Position numbers and translations under genes: made by a program
In this document: positions 33,627 to 45,250 of the stretch, piece by piece
How positions within the stretch are numbered: position 1 is the first letter of the stretch
Layout of the letters: every line of letters begins with the position of its first letter
Assembly: GCF_029931775.1 (NCBI RefSeq)
Contig: NC_079324.1
Location: forward strand, 56,138,402-56,202,401
From: Euleptes europaea
Taxonomy: Eukaryota > Chordata > Lepidosauria > Squamata > Sphaerodactylidae
Direction of reading: 5' to 3'
DNA: 64,000 nucleotides
The notes under the pieces: model-generated
What the model saw: only the letters and a program-made list of their open reading frames with translations
Databases searched by the model: none
Told to the model about the DNA's origin: nothing

Positions 33627-33938
33627 AAAGAAGAAGAGTTGGTTTTATATGCTGACTTTCTCTACCACTTAAGGAAGAATCAAAGTGGCTTACAATCGCC
33701 TTCCCTTCCCCTCCCTATAACAGACACCTGGTGAGGTAAGTGAGGCTGAGAGAGCTCTACGAGAGCTGTGACTTGCAAAGGTCACCCAGCTGGCTTTATG
33801 TGGAGGAGTGGGGGACCCAACCCAGTTCCCCAGATTAGCCTCGGCCACTCATGTGGAGGAGCAGGGAATCAAACGCAGTTCTCCAGATTAGAATCCACAG
33901 CTTCAAACCACTGCTCTTAACCAAGCCACCCTGGCCCA
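33627..33938 (-). mobile_element. SINE-A copy
   Basis: AAAGAAGAAGAGTTGGTTTT to CTTAACCAAGCCACCCTGGC. Confidence 0.84.
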
Positions 33939-33997
33939 TAACACGTAACCTGGTGCATCAGGACCAGCCCTCGATGTGTTCATTTTCTTGATGGTTG

Positions 33998-34110
33998 TTA
34001 CATTGTTGAAATTCTTTATTTACTTATTCATTTTATATCTAACCCGCCCTCCCTGGCAAAGCCAGGCTCAGGGCGGGTAACAACAATAAAACACAGATTA
34101 TACACACATA
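33998..34110. repeat. Interspersed-repeat tail
   Basis: TTATTCATTTTATATCTAAC, CCCGCCCTCCCTGGCAAAGC and CAGGCTCAGGGCGGGTAACA are typical of a reptile SINE/LINE 3' tail; class uncertain. Confidence 0.45.
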
Positions 34111-34620
34111 ACAATAAAAATGCTAAAACAATAAAAATGCTGATACACACACACACATATATCTACACACACTAATAAAAACATCTAAAACAAAAATGCC
34201 AACTCATAAATTATTAAAAGTAGATGGCACACCAATAATATAGAACTCGCTGAATCATAATAAGTAACATAGCCAAGCAGGCGATTTCCCAGTTGTAAAA
34301 AGGGGGCGAGAGTAGGGCCATGTGGTTATTTTTTATAAGCTGCTTGGGGTCTCTTTGGGTCGAAAAGCAGCAGAAACACACCCAAACAAACAACCTGGCT
34401 AAGTAGGTATAGCGACATAATAGGCGCGCGGCCTTTTCCGTTCATTCTGGCTGCGTAGAGAGTAAGTAATGTAAGCACTTGTTTTGCTGGCAGGTCCACG
34501 GGCCATCCTTGCATATAACCCCCATTTGGAATCATTGGCAGCACAGCCCTGTCCTCCAACTGAGCCACTGGCTTGCAGCTAGACAAAAGCCAACACGCAG
34601 ACTTAATCAGAGCCCATTAC

Positions 34621-34788
34621 CTGGACCGTTCTTGGCTGGATCCTCTACTCTCCACAGGAGAGACGCTGGCTGAATGGGTGGCATTCTTAAGTGCAGACTG
34701 CTTGCCTGGCGAGATGGAGGGAGAATGAGATCTTGCTTTGGACTTGGTGTGGGAGTGAGATCTCCTTTTCTTCTTTTCATGAGGGCTT
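34621..34788 (-). CDS. SFSWAP: SFSWAP coding exon (RS region end), third from the 3' end
   Basis: This is a 168-nt exon with acceptor TGTTCTCAG and donor GTAATG, phase 2 on both sides. It encodes 55 full codons: [20 protein letters not shown], a short Ser/Pro/Ala linker, then [18 protein letters not shown]. The flanking blocks SPHEKKKKRRS and [17 protein letters not shown] are those of the mammalian protein. Between them the linker looks a few residues shorter than the Ala/Pro-rich human one as I recall it. This is the last Arg/Ser-rich exon before the C-terminal helical tail. Confidence 0.95.
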
Positions 34789-35043
34789 CTGAGAACAACA
34801 ACAACAACAAAGCGATTAACTTCGTCTCGAAGCTATGCAGCTAGCTGCAGGGGGGAAAAAACCCTGTTAAAAAGAAGCCCTTCCAGCCCCTTTGAAAGCA
34901 ATACCTCTGCTGTATCAATAGCAAAAAAAGTCAGAATCTTGTCCCAAAACTTCAAATTTACCCTCTGCCACAGAAGACAGATTGCAGGAGTTCACTTTGA
35001 AAAGTTGCTGATCCTGGTTTATCCTTGTCTTACCTCTAATGAT

Positions 35044-35257
35044 GAACACATGAAGCTGTCTTATACTGAATCAGACCCTTGGTCCATATAAGTCACTATT
35101 GTCTACTCAGACTGGCAGCGACTCTCCAGGGTCTCAGGCAGAGGTCTTTCACATTACCTACTTGCCTAGTCCCTCTAACTGGAGATGCCGGGGATTGAAC
35201 CTGAGACATTCTGCCTGCCAAGCAGATGTTCTATTACTGAGCCACAGCCCCTCCCCA
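35044..35257 (-). mobile_element. SINE-B copy
   Basis: ACATGAAGCTGTCTTATACT to CTGAGCCACAGCCCCTCCCC in reverse orientation. Confidence 0.85.
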
Positions 35258-35326
35258 ATAAACACATGAACACATTATACTGTGTTCTATAATACTGTGT
35301 TCTATACTATAATACACATTATACTG

Positions 35327-35527
35327 AGCCTTATACTGAATCAGAACCTTGGTCCATCAAAGTCAGTATTGTCTGCTCAGAGTGGCAGCAGCTCTCCAGG
35401 GTCTCAGGCAGAGGTCTTTCAAATCACCTACTTGCCTAGTCCCTTTAACCGGAGATGCTGGGGATTGAGCCTGGGACCTTCTGCATGCCAAGCAGATGCT
35501 CTACCACTGAGGCACAGCCCCTCTCTA
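35327..35527 (-). mobile_element. SINE-B copy
   Basis: GAGCCTTATACTGAATCAGA to CACTGAGGCACAGCCCCTCT. Same orientation as its neighbour 70 bp away. Confidence 0.83.
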
Positions 35528-35785
35528 ATGCAATGGGCCATACTAGGGGTTTGAAAATGTTTGGTGTTTCAAAGAAGGTGGAAGAGATCAATCGACAGTT
35601 AATGAAGCTTAGGCAGGTGACTGCTGCAAACGTGCTTAACGTTTGTATGTAAACTGGCTCCTTAAAGCCAAACAGTAACTCAATGCACCAAATTTTATGA
35701 AACTTTGACAGTAATGTGCAGGAACAAATACCGAAGCCAAATGTCGCTTTACACAAGAGTTGCTTGGACTTCTCAACCTTTGCAT

Positions 35786-36093
35786 CTTGGTGGTGTAGTG
35801 GTTAAGAACGGTGGTTTGGAGCGGTGGACGCTGATCTGGGGAACCGGGTTTGATTCTCCACTCCTTCACATGAGCGGCGGAGGCTAATTTGGAGAACCAG
35901 GTTTGATTCTCCACTCCTCCACATGAAGCCAGATTGGTGACCTTGGCTAGTCACAGCTCTCTTGGAGCTCTCTCAGCCCCACCTACCTCACAGGGTGTCT
36001 GTTGTGGGGACGGGAAGGGAAGGTGATTGTAAGCCGGTTTGAGTCTCCCTTAAGTGGTAGAGAAAATCAGCATCTAAAAACCAACTCTTCTTC
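35786..36093 (+). mobile_element. SINE-A copy
   Basis: GCATCTTGGTGGTGTAGTGG to AGCATCTAAAAACCAACTCT. Confidence 0.84.
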
Positions 36094-36523
36094 AAAACTG
36101 GTGAGGGAGAAAAAGTCCTTGCTATGTACGTGCTTGTCAGCCAAAGCATAATCCCTACCACCACCAGCCTAAATAAAATCTGTCCAGCAACCGCTTTGAA
36201 GTCTTGAGATCCAATTATGGATCTCCTGTGTAATGTGCGGTTTGGCCCAAAGACACCAATACCAATTTGTCTTGGCTGCAGCAGTGACCATGAGATTATT
36301 CTGAATAGCTAACATGCCGGCAGACACAATTGTCAATTGCTATTGTAAGAGGAAGACATTGTATGGGAACATCAAATCCTTTTTTTACTGCAGATATAAC
36401 AAGGGAACAACACAAATATTTTGCAGTCTATCACAGTTGCAGCCTGGAGCTTCCCCATGAATGCTACTTTCCATGGAATGCCACATTCGTGGGGGACCAC
36501 TGACTCCTGTTCTGTTGTCCCAG

Positions 36524-36750
36524 AAGAAAAGTTGGTTCTAAAAGTTGAGTCTCAAAGATGGCTTACAATCGCCTTCCCGTCCCCATCCCGTAACAGACAC
36601 CTTGTGAGGTAGGTGAGGCTGAGAGAGGTTCAGAGAGAACTGTGACTAGCCCAAGGTCACCCAGCAGGCTTCATGTGGAGGAGTGGGGAATTGAACCAGG
36701 TCCTCCAGTTTAGAGACCACCACTCTTAACCACTATACCACACTGGCTCA
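36524..36750 (-). mobile_element. SINE-A copy, internally shortened
   Basis: GAAGAAAAGTTGGTTCTAAA to CACTATACCACACTGGCTCA. Confidence 0.78.
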
Positions 36751-37014
36751 CCTTGGGCCTTTTTTTTTCTTTTTTTAGCAGAGAGGAAGTTTATAAATCT
36801 CTGCAGCTTTGCAGCCACTGATACAAGTGAAAGCCAGCGTGGTATAGTGGAAGACCAAGGCACTGAAAACTGTTGACATGTTAATTTCAGCAAAGCCAAA
36901 GAAGTCTGCCTGATCTACTGTAGACATGGCTATCCATTCAACTGTTTCAATAGGACATCACTCTCTTCCACAGAGGTCACTGGAGGAACCTCAGTTTCAC
37001 TGTCACTCTCCATG

Positions 37015-37225
37015 GAGAGGAGCTGTGGCTCAGTTTGCAGAGCATTTACTTGGCATGCAGAAGGTCCCAGGTTCAATCCCTGGCATCTCCAGTTAAAGGG
37101 ACTAGGCAAGCAGGTGCTTTGAAAGACCTCTGCCTGAGACCTTGGAGAGCTGCTGCCGGTCTGAGTAGACAATACTGACTTTGATGGACCAAGGGTCTGA
37201 TTCAGTATAACGCAGCTTCATGTGT
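37015..37225 (+). mobile_element. SINE-B copy
   Basis: AGCTGTGGCTCAGTTTGCAG (tRNA-Ala-like A box), GGTTCAATCCCTGGCATCTC (B box), tail CGCAGCTTCATGTGTTCAC. Confidence 0.84.
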
Positions 37226-37234
37226 TCACAAACA

Positions 37235-37462
37235 AATAGTTTAGGGGAGGGGCTGTGGCTCAGTGGTAAGAGCATCTGCTTGGCATGCAGAAGGTCCCAA
37301 GTTCAATCCCTGGCATCTCCAGTTAAAGGGACTAGGCAAGTAGGTGATGTGAAAGACCTCTGCCTGAGACCCTGGAAAGCCACTGCTGGTCTGAGTAGAC
37401 AATACTGACTTTGATGGACCGAGGGTCTGATTCAGTATAAGGCAGCTTCATGTGTTCATGTG
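37235..37462 (+). mobile_element. SINE-B copy, best tRNA-Ala resemblance
   Basis: GGGGCTGTGGCTCAGTGGTA then a five-base-pair anticodon stem TCTGC/GCAGA around loop TTGGCAT (anticodon GGC, Ala), then AGTTCAATCCCTGGCATCTC. The 72-nt head folds like tRNA-Ala; the tail after it shows it is a SINE and not a tRNA gene. Confidence 0.85.
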
Positions 37463-38404
37463 ATACAAGCCAAAAATCTTTGTCTCTCAGCCAGTTGAGA
37501 CTGCATCAGCATATATTTAAGTGTAGGGTTTTTTGTTCCAGTGTGCCTTGCCTTCCTTCTAGCGACACTGAACTCCATTTGCCACGTAGTTGCCCATTCA
37601 CCCAATTTAGAGATTAGCTTTCCCGTCGGCATTGATTTCCCCCTTCCTGAATAATTTCGTGTAATCCATAAACACAGCCGCTGTTTTGCTCACCTGCAAT
37701 CCCAAATCATTTATGAACAAATTAAGTAGTTCTGGTCTCAATACTGATCCTTCAGGTGCCCTGCTGCTCATCCTGAGGTGGCCTGTCCACTTATTCCTGC
37801 TTTCTGTCATTTAACCAGTTTTTAAACTATATCTTGTATCTTAAAATAACAACATCATAGAAAAGAGGATACTATGGCTTCAGGCACTTGAAAATGGTAC
37901 TTTTTCATTGAGCCACATGATAAAAATAACCTCTGAAATGACATACTCAGGCCGTTAAAAAAAATTCAATAGCCTTTTATTAAATCGATTTGGCCATTTC
38001 CCTCTATATTTCTCACTCTGTGGGGCTTGCACAGCTACCGATATTCTGTGCCTCCCTTTTAAATGTCTCGGGCATCATCACACAGTTCTCCATTCCCAAA
38101 ATAGACTTCTTTTGATAACATCGTCCCGTGTTGAATGTGGAATCTAAATGATGCGGGTGACCTCAGTTGACATTCACTATCACATAGTATGATGAAGCTT
38201 GCTGAGGTGGAGCATTTACATTTTAAATGAGGGGGCAAAGATAAGTCTGATTATTATTTGTCAAGTCAGTTGTGAAACTGCTTTGCATCCAGCTCCTGAT
38301 ATCCTGTCTTTCCATGGTTTAGTTTAGTTTCAGGTGGGTAAGCTGTGTCGGTCTGCATTAGAAGGGCAAGAAGTAGCACACTTCTGGATTTTTGGCTTGT
38401 ATCA

Positions 38405-38621
38405 CATGAACATATGAAGCTGCCTTATACTGAATCAGACCCTCGGTCCATCAAAGTCAGTATTGTCTACTCAGACCAGCAGTGGCTTTCCAGGGTCTCA
38501 GGCAGAGGTCTTTCACATCACCTACTTGCCTAGTCCCTTTAACTGGAGATGCCAGGGATTGAACTTGGGACCTTCTGCATGCCAAACAGATGCTCTACCA
38601 CTGAGCCACAGTCCCTCCCCT
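38405..38621 (-). mobile_element. SINE-B copy
   Basis: ACATGAACATATGAAGCTGC to CTGAGCCACAGTCCCTCCCC. Confidence 0.85.
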
Positions 38622-38635
38622 AAACTATTTGTTTG

Positions 38636-38848
38636 TGAACACATGAAGCTGCCTTATACTGAATCAGACCCTTGGTCCATCAAAGCCAGTATTGTCTACT
38701 CAGACCAGCAGCAGCTCTCCAGGGTCTCAGGCAGAGGTCTTTCCCATCACCTACTTGCCTATTCCCTTTAACTGGAGATGCCAGGGATTGAACCTGGGAC
38801 CTTCTGCATGCCAAGAAGATGCTCTACCACTGAGCCACGGCCCCTGAG
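38636..38848 (-). mobile_element. SINE-B copy
   Basis: GAACACATGAAGCTGCCTTA to CTGAGCCACGGCCCCTGAGC, in tandem with the previous copy. Confidence 0.85.
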
Positions 38849-38919
38849 CCATGGACATGTCAAAGAAAATGAAAACATGTGGTAGTGATGAAAAAGGCAA
38901 ACCGTATGCAAGGGTATTA

Positions 38920-39432
38920 TTAGGAAAAGGATTGAACATAAAATGGCCGATACATCAATGTATCTATGATGCTGCCTCATATGAAACACGGTATATGGGT
39001 CTGGTTGGGGTTATCTCAAAAAAGACTTTGCAGAGCTGGAAGAAAATGCAGAAGAGAGCAACTAAGATACTTAATGGGCTATGGCACCTTTCCTATGAGG
39101 AAAGACTAAGGAGTCCATTGCTTTTCAGTTTAGAAAAATATATCACTAAGAAGGTAATGGCAGAGGCAGAGATGTAAAATTTCCAGAAATACTGAAGCTG
39201 CAGAGGAAAATCCTGTGGTTTCCTGTTTCTTTTTTGGGGGGAGAGCAGAAATTTTAGGCATGCACATCTCTAGATAAAGGTTTATAAAGTTATCCATGGG
39301 ATGGAGAAAGTGGACAGATAGAATCTTTCCTTCCTCTCCAATAATATTAGAATTTGGGGCACCCAATGAAGGTGATGGACAGTAGATTCAGTATGGACAA
39401 CCGGAAGTGCTTCTTTACTCAGTAAGTCATTA
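38920..39432 (+). mobile_element. CR1/L3-like LINE, ORF2 C-terminal part
   Basis: Frame includes LQSWKKMQKRATKILNGLWH and LSYEERLRSPLLFSLEK, the CR1/L3 C-terminal motif, followed by decayed sequence ending in TTACTCAGTAAGTCATTAAA. Same clade as the element at 11850-13110. Confidence 0.7.
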
Positions 39433-39945
39433 AATTGTGGATGTAAGAACGTAAGAGCCCTGCTGGATCAGACCAGTGGTCCATCTAGTCCAGCATCCTG
39501 TTTTCAAAGAGTGGCCAATGAGTTGCCCTGGAGGGCCAAACAAAAAAGGGCACAGAGGCCATGGCTCTCCTCTGCTGTCGCATCCTGGCACTGGTGTTCA
39601 GAGGTTCGCTGCCTCGGTAGATGGAGCTACTAGTCATAAGAACATAAGAAAAGCCCTGCTAGATCAGACCAAGGCTCATGAAGTCTAGCAGACTGTTCAC
39701 ACAGTGGCAACCAGGGGCCTCTAGGAAGCCCACAAACAAGATGACTGCAGTAGCATCCTGCCTATGTTCCACAGCACCTAATATAATAGGCATGCTCCTC
39801 TGATCCTGGAGAGAATAGGTGTGCATCATGACTAGTATCCATTTTGACTTGTAGCAATGGATAGCCTTCTCCTCCATGAACATGTCCGCTCCCCTCTTAA
39901 AGCCTTCCAAGTTGGCAGCCATCACCACCTCCTGGGGCAGGGAGG
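39433..39945 (-). mobile_element. CR1/L3-like LINE 3' ends, two in series
   Basis: 39438-39632 carries ATCTAGTCCAGCATCCTGTT-type 3' UTR; 39638-39945 carries GCACCTAATATAATAGGCAT to GCCATCACCACCTCCTGGGG. Both are in reverse orientation and belong to two subfamilies. Confidence 0.72.
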
Positions 39946-40107
39946 TTCCCTTCAGTCACCATAGCTAGAAACCACTGATGGACCTCTCCTCTGTGAATCT
40001 GTCTAATCCCCTTTTAAAGCTATTTATATTAGTGGCCAGCACTACCTCCACTTCACTGTTGGGGAATTCGACACCAGTGGATTTGTGAAGGCCGCAATCC
40101 CCCCCTC

Positions 40108-40320
40108 TTTTTTTGCTCTCAAGTCGCAGTGGACTTATGGCACCCCTGTAGGGTTTTCAAGGCAAGTGATGTTCAGAGGTGGTTTGCCATTGCCTGCCTC
40201 TGTGCAGTGACCCTAGACTTCCTTAGTGGTCTCCCATCTACGAACTGACCAACGCCCACCCTGTTTAGCTTCTGTGATCTGACGAGATTGGGCTACCCTG
40301 GGCCACCCAGGTCAGGGCTC
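40108..40320 (-). mobile_element. 5S-derived SINE with Bov-B-like tail
   Basis: TCAAGTCGCAGTGGACTTAT tail; 5S part in reverse TAGTGGTCTCCCATCTACGA and CCCTGTTTAGCTTCTGTGAT. Confidence 0.8.
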
Positions 40321-40329
40321 TCCAGAGTC

Positions 40330-40551
40330 TTGTTTGTGTGTAAAGTGCCGTCAAGTCACAGCCAACCTGAGGCAACCCAGGAGGTTTTCAAGGCAAGAGA
40401 CTGAGGTGGTTTTGCCATTGCCTTCCCCTGTGCTGCGACCCTGGATTTCCTTGGTGGTCTCCCATCCTACTACTAACCGGGGCCATCCCTGCTTAGCTTC
40501 TGAGATCTGACACGATCGGACTAGCCTGGACTATCCAGATCAGGCACCACA
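40330..40551 (-). mobile_element. 5S-derived SINE with Bov-B-like tail
   Basis: AAAGTGCCGTCAAGTCACAG tail; 5S part in reverse GGTGGTCTCCCATCCTACTA and CCTGCTTAGCTTCTGAGATC. In tandem with the previous copy. Confidence 0.84.
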
Positions 40552-40571
40552 AACATAGACGGCTTTGGATT

Positions 40572-40878
40572 AAGAAGAAGAGTTGGTTTTTATATGCCGA
40601 CTTTCTCTACCACTTAAGGAAGAATCAAACCGGTTTACAATCACTTTCCCTTCCCCTCCCCACAACAGACACCCTGTGTGGTAGGTGGAGCTGAGAGAGC
40701 TGTGATTAGCTCAAGGTCACCCAGCTGCCTTCATGTGTAGGAGTGGGGAAACAAATCCAGCTCACCAGATTAGCCTCCGCCACTCATGTGGAGGAGTGGG
40801 GAATCAAACCTGGTTCTCCAGATCAGAGTCCACCGCTCCAAACCACAGCTCTAAGCCACCACACTACGCTGGCTCTCC
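40572..40878 (-). mobile_element. SINE-A copy
   Basis: AAGAAGAAGAGTTGGTTTTT to CACACTACGCTGGCTCTCC; both internal units present. Confidence 0.87.
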
Positions 40879-41697
40879 AGGTTTATGGAGGATAGGTTCA
40901 CCACTGGCTACTAACCAGGTTGACTGAAGGGAATGTCTAAATTCAGAAGCAGTAACCCTGTGAATACTGGCACTAGGAGGCAAGATCAGAGGAAGGTTTT
41001 GGCTTCTGTCCTCTGTGTGTTGGCTACTAGGGGCCCCCTGTGTGAATCAGGATACTGGACCAGATGGAGCACTGGTCTGAGCCAGTAAGGCTCTCCTTAT
41101 TATGTGCCTATTATTTATAGAGGAGGACTAGGCTCCAAAGAAACCAACACGCCTACGCAAAACACGGTTGATTTGTGCCTCAAACCAAGTATCAGAAAAT
41201 AGCTTTCAAGAACGGCATGCAGCATATGGAGACAGGATGCCACAGGGGTCTCACGATAAACAGAGTGCTAGGAATAAAAGCAAGCCTTATGCAGGAAAAT
41301 AATCCACAGCTTTACAGAGAAATGTTGACTTGGACGAAGATTAATTGCTTCTACAGCGAATTCAATTTCAATAGTATATGCTTGCTACAAATGCTTTTTA
41401 CTATCCAAAGTAAGGTGTGTTTTTTTTTTTTTTGCAGATTACAGTGAACAACCCATTAGTGTTTGTCCTCTCTTGCAAGCACATTTTTGCACTCAATAGG
41501 AGAGGAAAAGCCAGCCTTGGGCTTGTGAGCATCTGAACCTCCCTCTTTCTACACAGAAGGTGAAGCGCAAAACAGTCTGTACTGAGGTCTCCTTGGGTAC
41601 TCCCCCCGATTCCAACTGGATTCAAATGGTACAGAGATCAGCGGCTGCTGGGAGATCCTGAGTACAAACGAACTTATTAAACATCAGCTCAAACAAA

Positions 41698-41949
41698 AAA
41701 GAAGAAGAGTTGGTTTTCATACCCCGATTGTCTCCACCTTTAAGCAGAATCAAACCGGCTTACAATCTCCTTCCCTTCTTCTCCCCACAACAGACACCTT
41801 GTGAGGTAGGTGAGGCTGAGAGAGTCCTGAGAGAACTGTGACTAGCCCAAGATCACCCCAGCTGGCTTCATGCGGAGGAGCGGGGAATTAAACCTGGGTC
41901 TCCAGATTAGAGTCAACCGCTCTTAAGAACTACACTACACTGGCTCTCA
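41698..41949 (-). mobile_element. SINE-A copy, shortened
   Basis: AAAGAAGAAGAGTTGGTTTT to CTACACTACACTGGCTCTCA. Confidence 0.83.
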
Positions 41950-42351
41950 GAGAATGAGGAGAATGCCCCTTGTGAATCCATGTGGTGAAAGATCCCAGAC
42001 ATAACAACCAGCGGAAAAGGCAGGAAGAATTTTATTTTAAGACCTGATACATAATTGTGAGACTACAGTATGGATCCAAAATGTCTTCCATGGATGGAAG
42101 GCAGCTACAATTGGGGGGGGGGGAATGTGGATGGGTGTTTTTTGCCAGCCCCCTGGTGCTGTTTCTGGTGGTCCCACTTACCCCTAGGGTTAGCATAACA
42201 GAATGCATGGCAGAATGCATTGAGGGGGAGGGGGGAGAATCAAAAAGTTCATTTCTACAGGCGCTGCTGTACCTGCACAGATTAGGATCCAAGCCTATAT
42301 TAGAAAGGCAGTGAGTGAATGTAAGAAAACTGCTAGTTAATTTGATACACT

Positions 42352-42850
42352 TGAACACATGAACCTGCCTTATCCTGAATCAGACCCTTGGTCCATCCAG
42401 TCTGTCTACTCAGACTGGAAGCGGCTCTCCAGGGTCTCAGGCAGAGGTCTTACACATCACCTCCTTGCCTAGTCCCTTTAACTGGATATGATGGGGATTT
42501 AACCTTGGACCTTCTGCATGCCAATCAGATGTTCTACCACTGAGCCACGGCCCCTCCCCAACACATGAAGCTGCCTTATACTGAATCAGACCCTGGGTCC
42601 ATCAAAGTCAGTACTGTCTACTCAGACCGGCAGCAGCTCTCCAGGGTCTCAGGCAGAGGTCTTTCACATCACCTACTTGCCTGGTCCCTTTAACTGGAGA
42701 TGCTGGGGATTGAACCTGGGACTTTCTGTATGCCAAGTAGATTCTCTACCACTGAGCCACGGCCCCTCCCCAACACACGAAGCTGCCTTATACTGAATCA
42801 GACCCTGAGTCCATCGAAGTCAGTACTGTCTACTCAGACCAGCAGCAGAC
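42352..42850 (-). mobile_element. Three SINE-B copies in tandem
   Basis: Copies at 42352-42559, 42561-42770 and 42771-42850 (the last lacks its head). Each begins with ACA(T/C)GAA(G/C)CTGCCTTA and the first two end GAGCCACGGCCCCTCCCC. All in the same orientation with almost no spacer. Confidence 0.85.
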
Positions 42851-43063
42851 CAGTAACAGATCTCAGACTAGTAACAGATCTGGAAGACTACAAAATCCAG
42901 CAAAGAGTGCCTTCATTGATGGCTGATTGTGCAGGTGGTCACTAAGCCTATTTTTACAAATTCTTCAGAAACCAAATTACAAAGTGAACATGCAGAGGTT
43001 GCTGAGGTTCGCTTGAATATGTGGCAAAACTCAACTGAATGAACACAATCAGCACCATGGACA

Positions 43064-43290
43064 GCCAGCGTGGTGTAGCGGTTAGTGTTGGACTGATGCT
43101 CAGGTTCGAATCCCCACTCTGCCGCGGACGTCTGCTGGGTGAACTGGGTCAGTCACATGCTCTCAGTCCGAGCTACCTCGCAGGATTGTTTGTGGGGGGG
43201 GGGATGAAGAAGGGGAATCTGTCATAAGCCCCTTTGGGTCCCCACTGGGGAGGAAAACAGGATATAAATGAAGTAAATAAATAATTCAAG
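43064..43290 (+). mobile_element. Sauria SINE, near full length
   Basis: tRNA-derived head (CAGCCAGCGTGGTGTAGCGG; B box GGTTCGAATCCCCACTCTGC), Sauria body (GAACTGGGTCAGTCACATGC) and 3' end CCTTTGGGTCCCCACTGGGG then ATAAATGAAGTAAATAAATA. Immediately followed by Bov-B, the LINE family whose 3' end this SINE class is known to share. Confidence 0.85.
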
Positions 43291-43740
43291 CCATCGATTT
43301 CCCTGTTACTCTGTATGGGTGTGAAAGCTGGACAATGAAGAAAGCTGATAAGAAGAAAGTAGACTCCTTTGAAATGTGGTGTTGGAGGAGAGTGTTACGG
43401 ATACCGTGGATGGCCAAAAAACAACAACAAATCAGTGGGTTCTAGATCAAATCAAGCCTGAACAGACCCTAGAAACTCAAATGACTAAACTGAGGCTGTC
43501 ATACTTTGGTCATATTATGAGAAGACAAGAATCACTGGAAAAGAAAAGTTGCTAAGAAAAATGCTAAGAAAAGTTGAAGGCAGCAGGAAGAGAGGAAGAG
43601 ATGGGTCGACTCTATAAAGGAAGCCATGGCCCTCAATTGGCAAGATCTGAGCAAGGCTGTTAAGGATAGGACATTTTGGAGGAAATTGATTCATAGGGTC
43701 ACCATGAGTCGGAAGCGTCTTGATGCCACTTAACGCACAC
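43291..43740 (+). mobile_element. Bov-B (RTE-clade) LINE, 3' part
   Basis: Reads LYGCESWTMKKADKKKVDSF, EMWCWRRVLRIPWMAK, KLRLSYFGHIMRRQESLEK, GRRKRGRDGSTL-like and DLSKAVKDRTFWRKLIHRVT then MSRKRLDAT, the usual Bov-B C terminus, in more than one frame. 3' end CATGAGTCGGAAGCGTCTTG. Confidence 0.85.
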
Positions 43741-45058
43741 AAATAACTAACAGCCCTGCAATTTTTTAAAATGCTGGTAATGGTACCAGGCACTTCAGGT
43801 AGCCAATGCCAAAAATCAATAGTTTTAAGAACTCTTATGAACAAAAACACAAGGGCTTTCACCAAAAGTAAAGGGCTTGAGCTTGGAAGAAATATTCAGT
43901 GTTTAAAAGCATCTAAGACTCCAGCAGAAAGACTCTCCGAAACCTTAACAGTCACCAATTTCCAGCTTCTTCACTGAACCAGAGGCCAAACCATCTATGG
44001 TCATATGCTCAAAATGCACATATACTCTGCTGAGTGGCACAAAACGCCAGTAGGAAAATCTTTACTGTGCGTGAACTCAACCACACGTGAAGCGTGCACC
44101 CCACCACCCTCTGTTCCGGCATGTATAAGACAAGTGAGCAAGTGGTGAAGACGGCACCGACCAAGCTGAAAATCCAGCACTCACCAAGTTCTGCATTTCA
44201 AGCTATTATACACCCTAACGTACACTTTCCTACAATAACATGCGTTGGGATGTGCTGTTCAACCATTCCCAATTATCCCAGGGACCATATTTCCCCTCCA
44301 GCTCTGCAACATGCACTAAATTGCCTCCGTGCTCGTCTCTCACGGACAATGGAGATGACAAAAGGGTAGAGCTATTTTTACTTTTGGAGACCACGGAGCA
44401 AACCAAGCAGTTAGGATACAGCATAGTTAGCAAAACTATTTAAAAAAAAGAGAGAGAAAAAACCTGTTAAACTGTTGGACTGTTCGCAGCAGATGTCTCC
44501 AATGGAAATAAAAATTAACAGTTTGGAAAGTAGCAGCATGCGACTTTGGGGAAACTCTTCCTTTCCGAAATACACCCCCCCCCGAACCCCTTATGCACAC
44601 AGAAAGCGCTTCACTCGAAAACATGCCCGTCTATTCCCACATATCCAGTTCACAAGCTGTCTGACTGGATCACAGGCTGTAAGTATGAGGCGACTGTGGG
44701 GAAAAAGACACCTCCCTCATTTTAAATCAAGCATGTTAATGAGGCTTTTCTTTCCTCCTGTTCAACTCGGCAGACAGCCCACCCCCTCGCCACTGTGATT
44801 TCATTTCCACAGCACATTTGTTCCCTGCTGTACAGAAGGAGAGGTCATCCCTCACCAAAAGGCACAGTTGCCAATTCAGCTTATTTCGAGTTCCCCAAAT
44901 AAATTGGGCCCAATAAACCTGAACCCGAATTTTAATTTTTTTGCACACCGTCTTGAGTCTCAGCGAGAAAGGCAGACTATTAACAGAGTCAATAAAATAA
45001 AATTTCCTGCAGTGGGATGACTTGCCAGAAGTGCACACTGCATCTCTTACACACATGG

Positions 45059-45250
45059 AAAGAAGAAGAAGAAGAAGAGTTGGTTTTTATATGCCGACTT
45101 TCTCTGCCACTTAAGCGAGAATTAAACCAGCTTACAATTACCTTCCCTTCCCCACAACAGACACCCTGTGAGTTCGGTGAGGCGTGGGGAAACCAATCCA
45201 ATCCACCAGATTAGCCTCTGTTCTTAACCACTACACCATGCTGGCTCTCG
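45059..45250 (-). mobile_element. SINE-A copy with internal deletion
   Basis: AAGAAGAAGAAGAAGAGTTG to CACCATGCTGGCTCTCG; most of the middle is missing. Confidence 0.8.

Noticed and set aside
34607-34810. Separate 67-codon frame beginning MLLLLF
   Set aside because: It overlaps the SFSWAP exon in a different frame; only the SPHEKKK frame matches the gene and its splice phases.
37235-37310. Possible tRNA-Ala gene
   Set aside because: The head folds like tRNA-Ala with good A and B boxes, but the same 200-bp unit recurs over a dozen times with a fixed tail, so it is a SINE.
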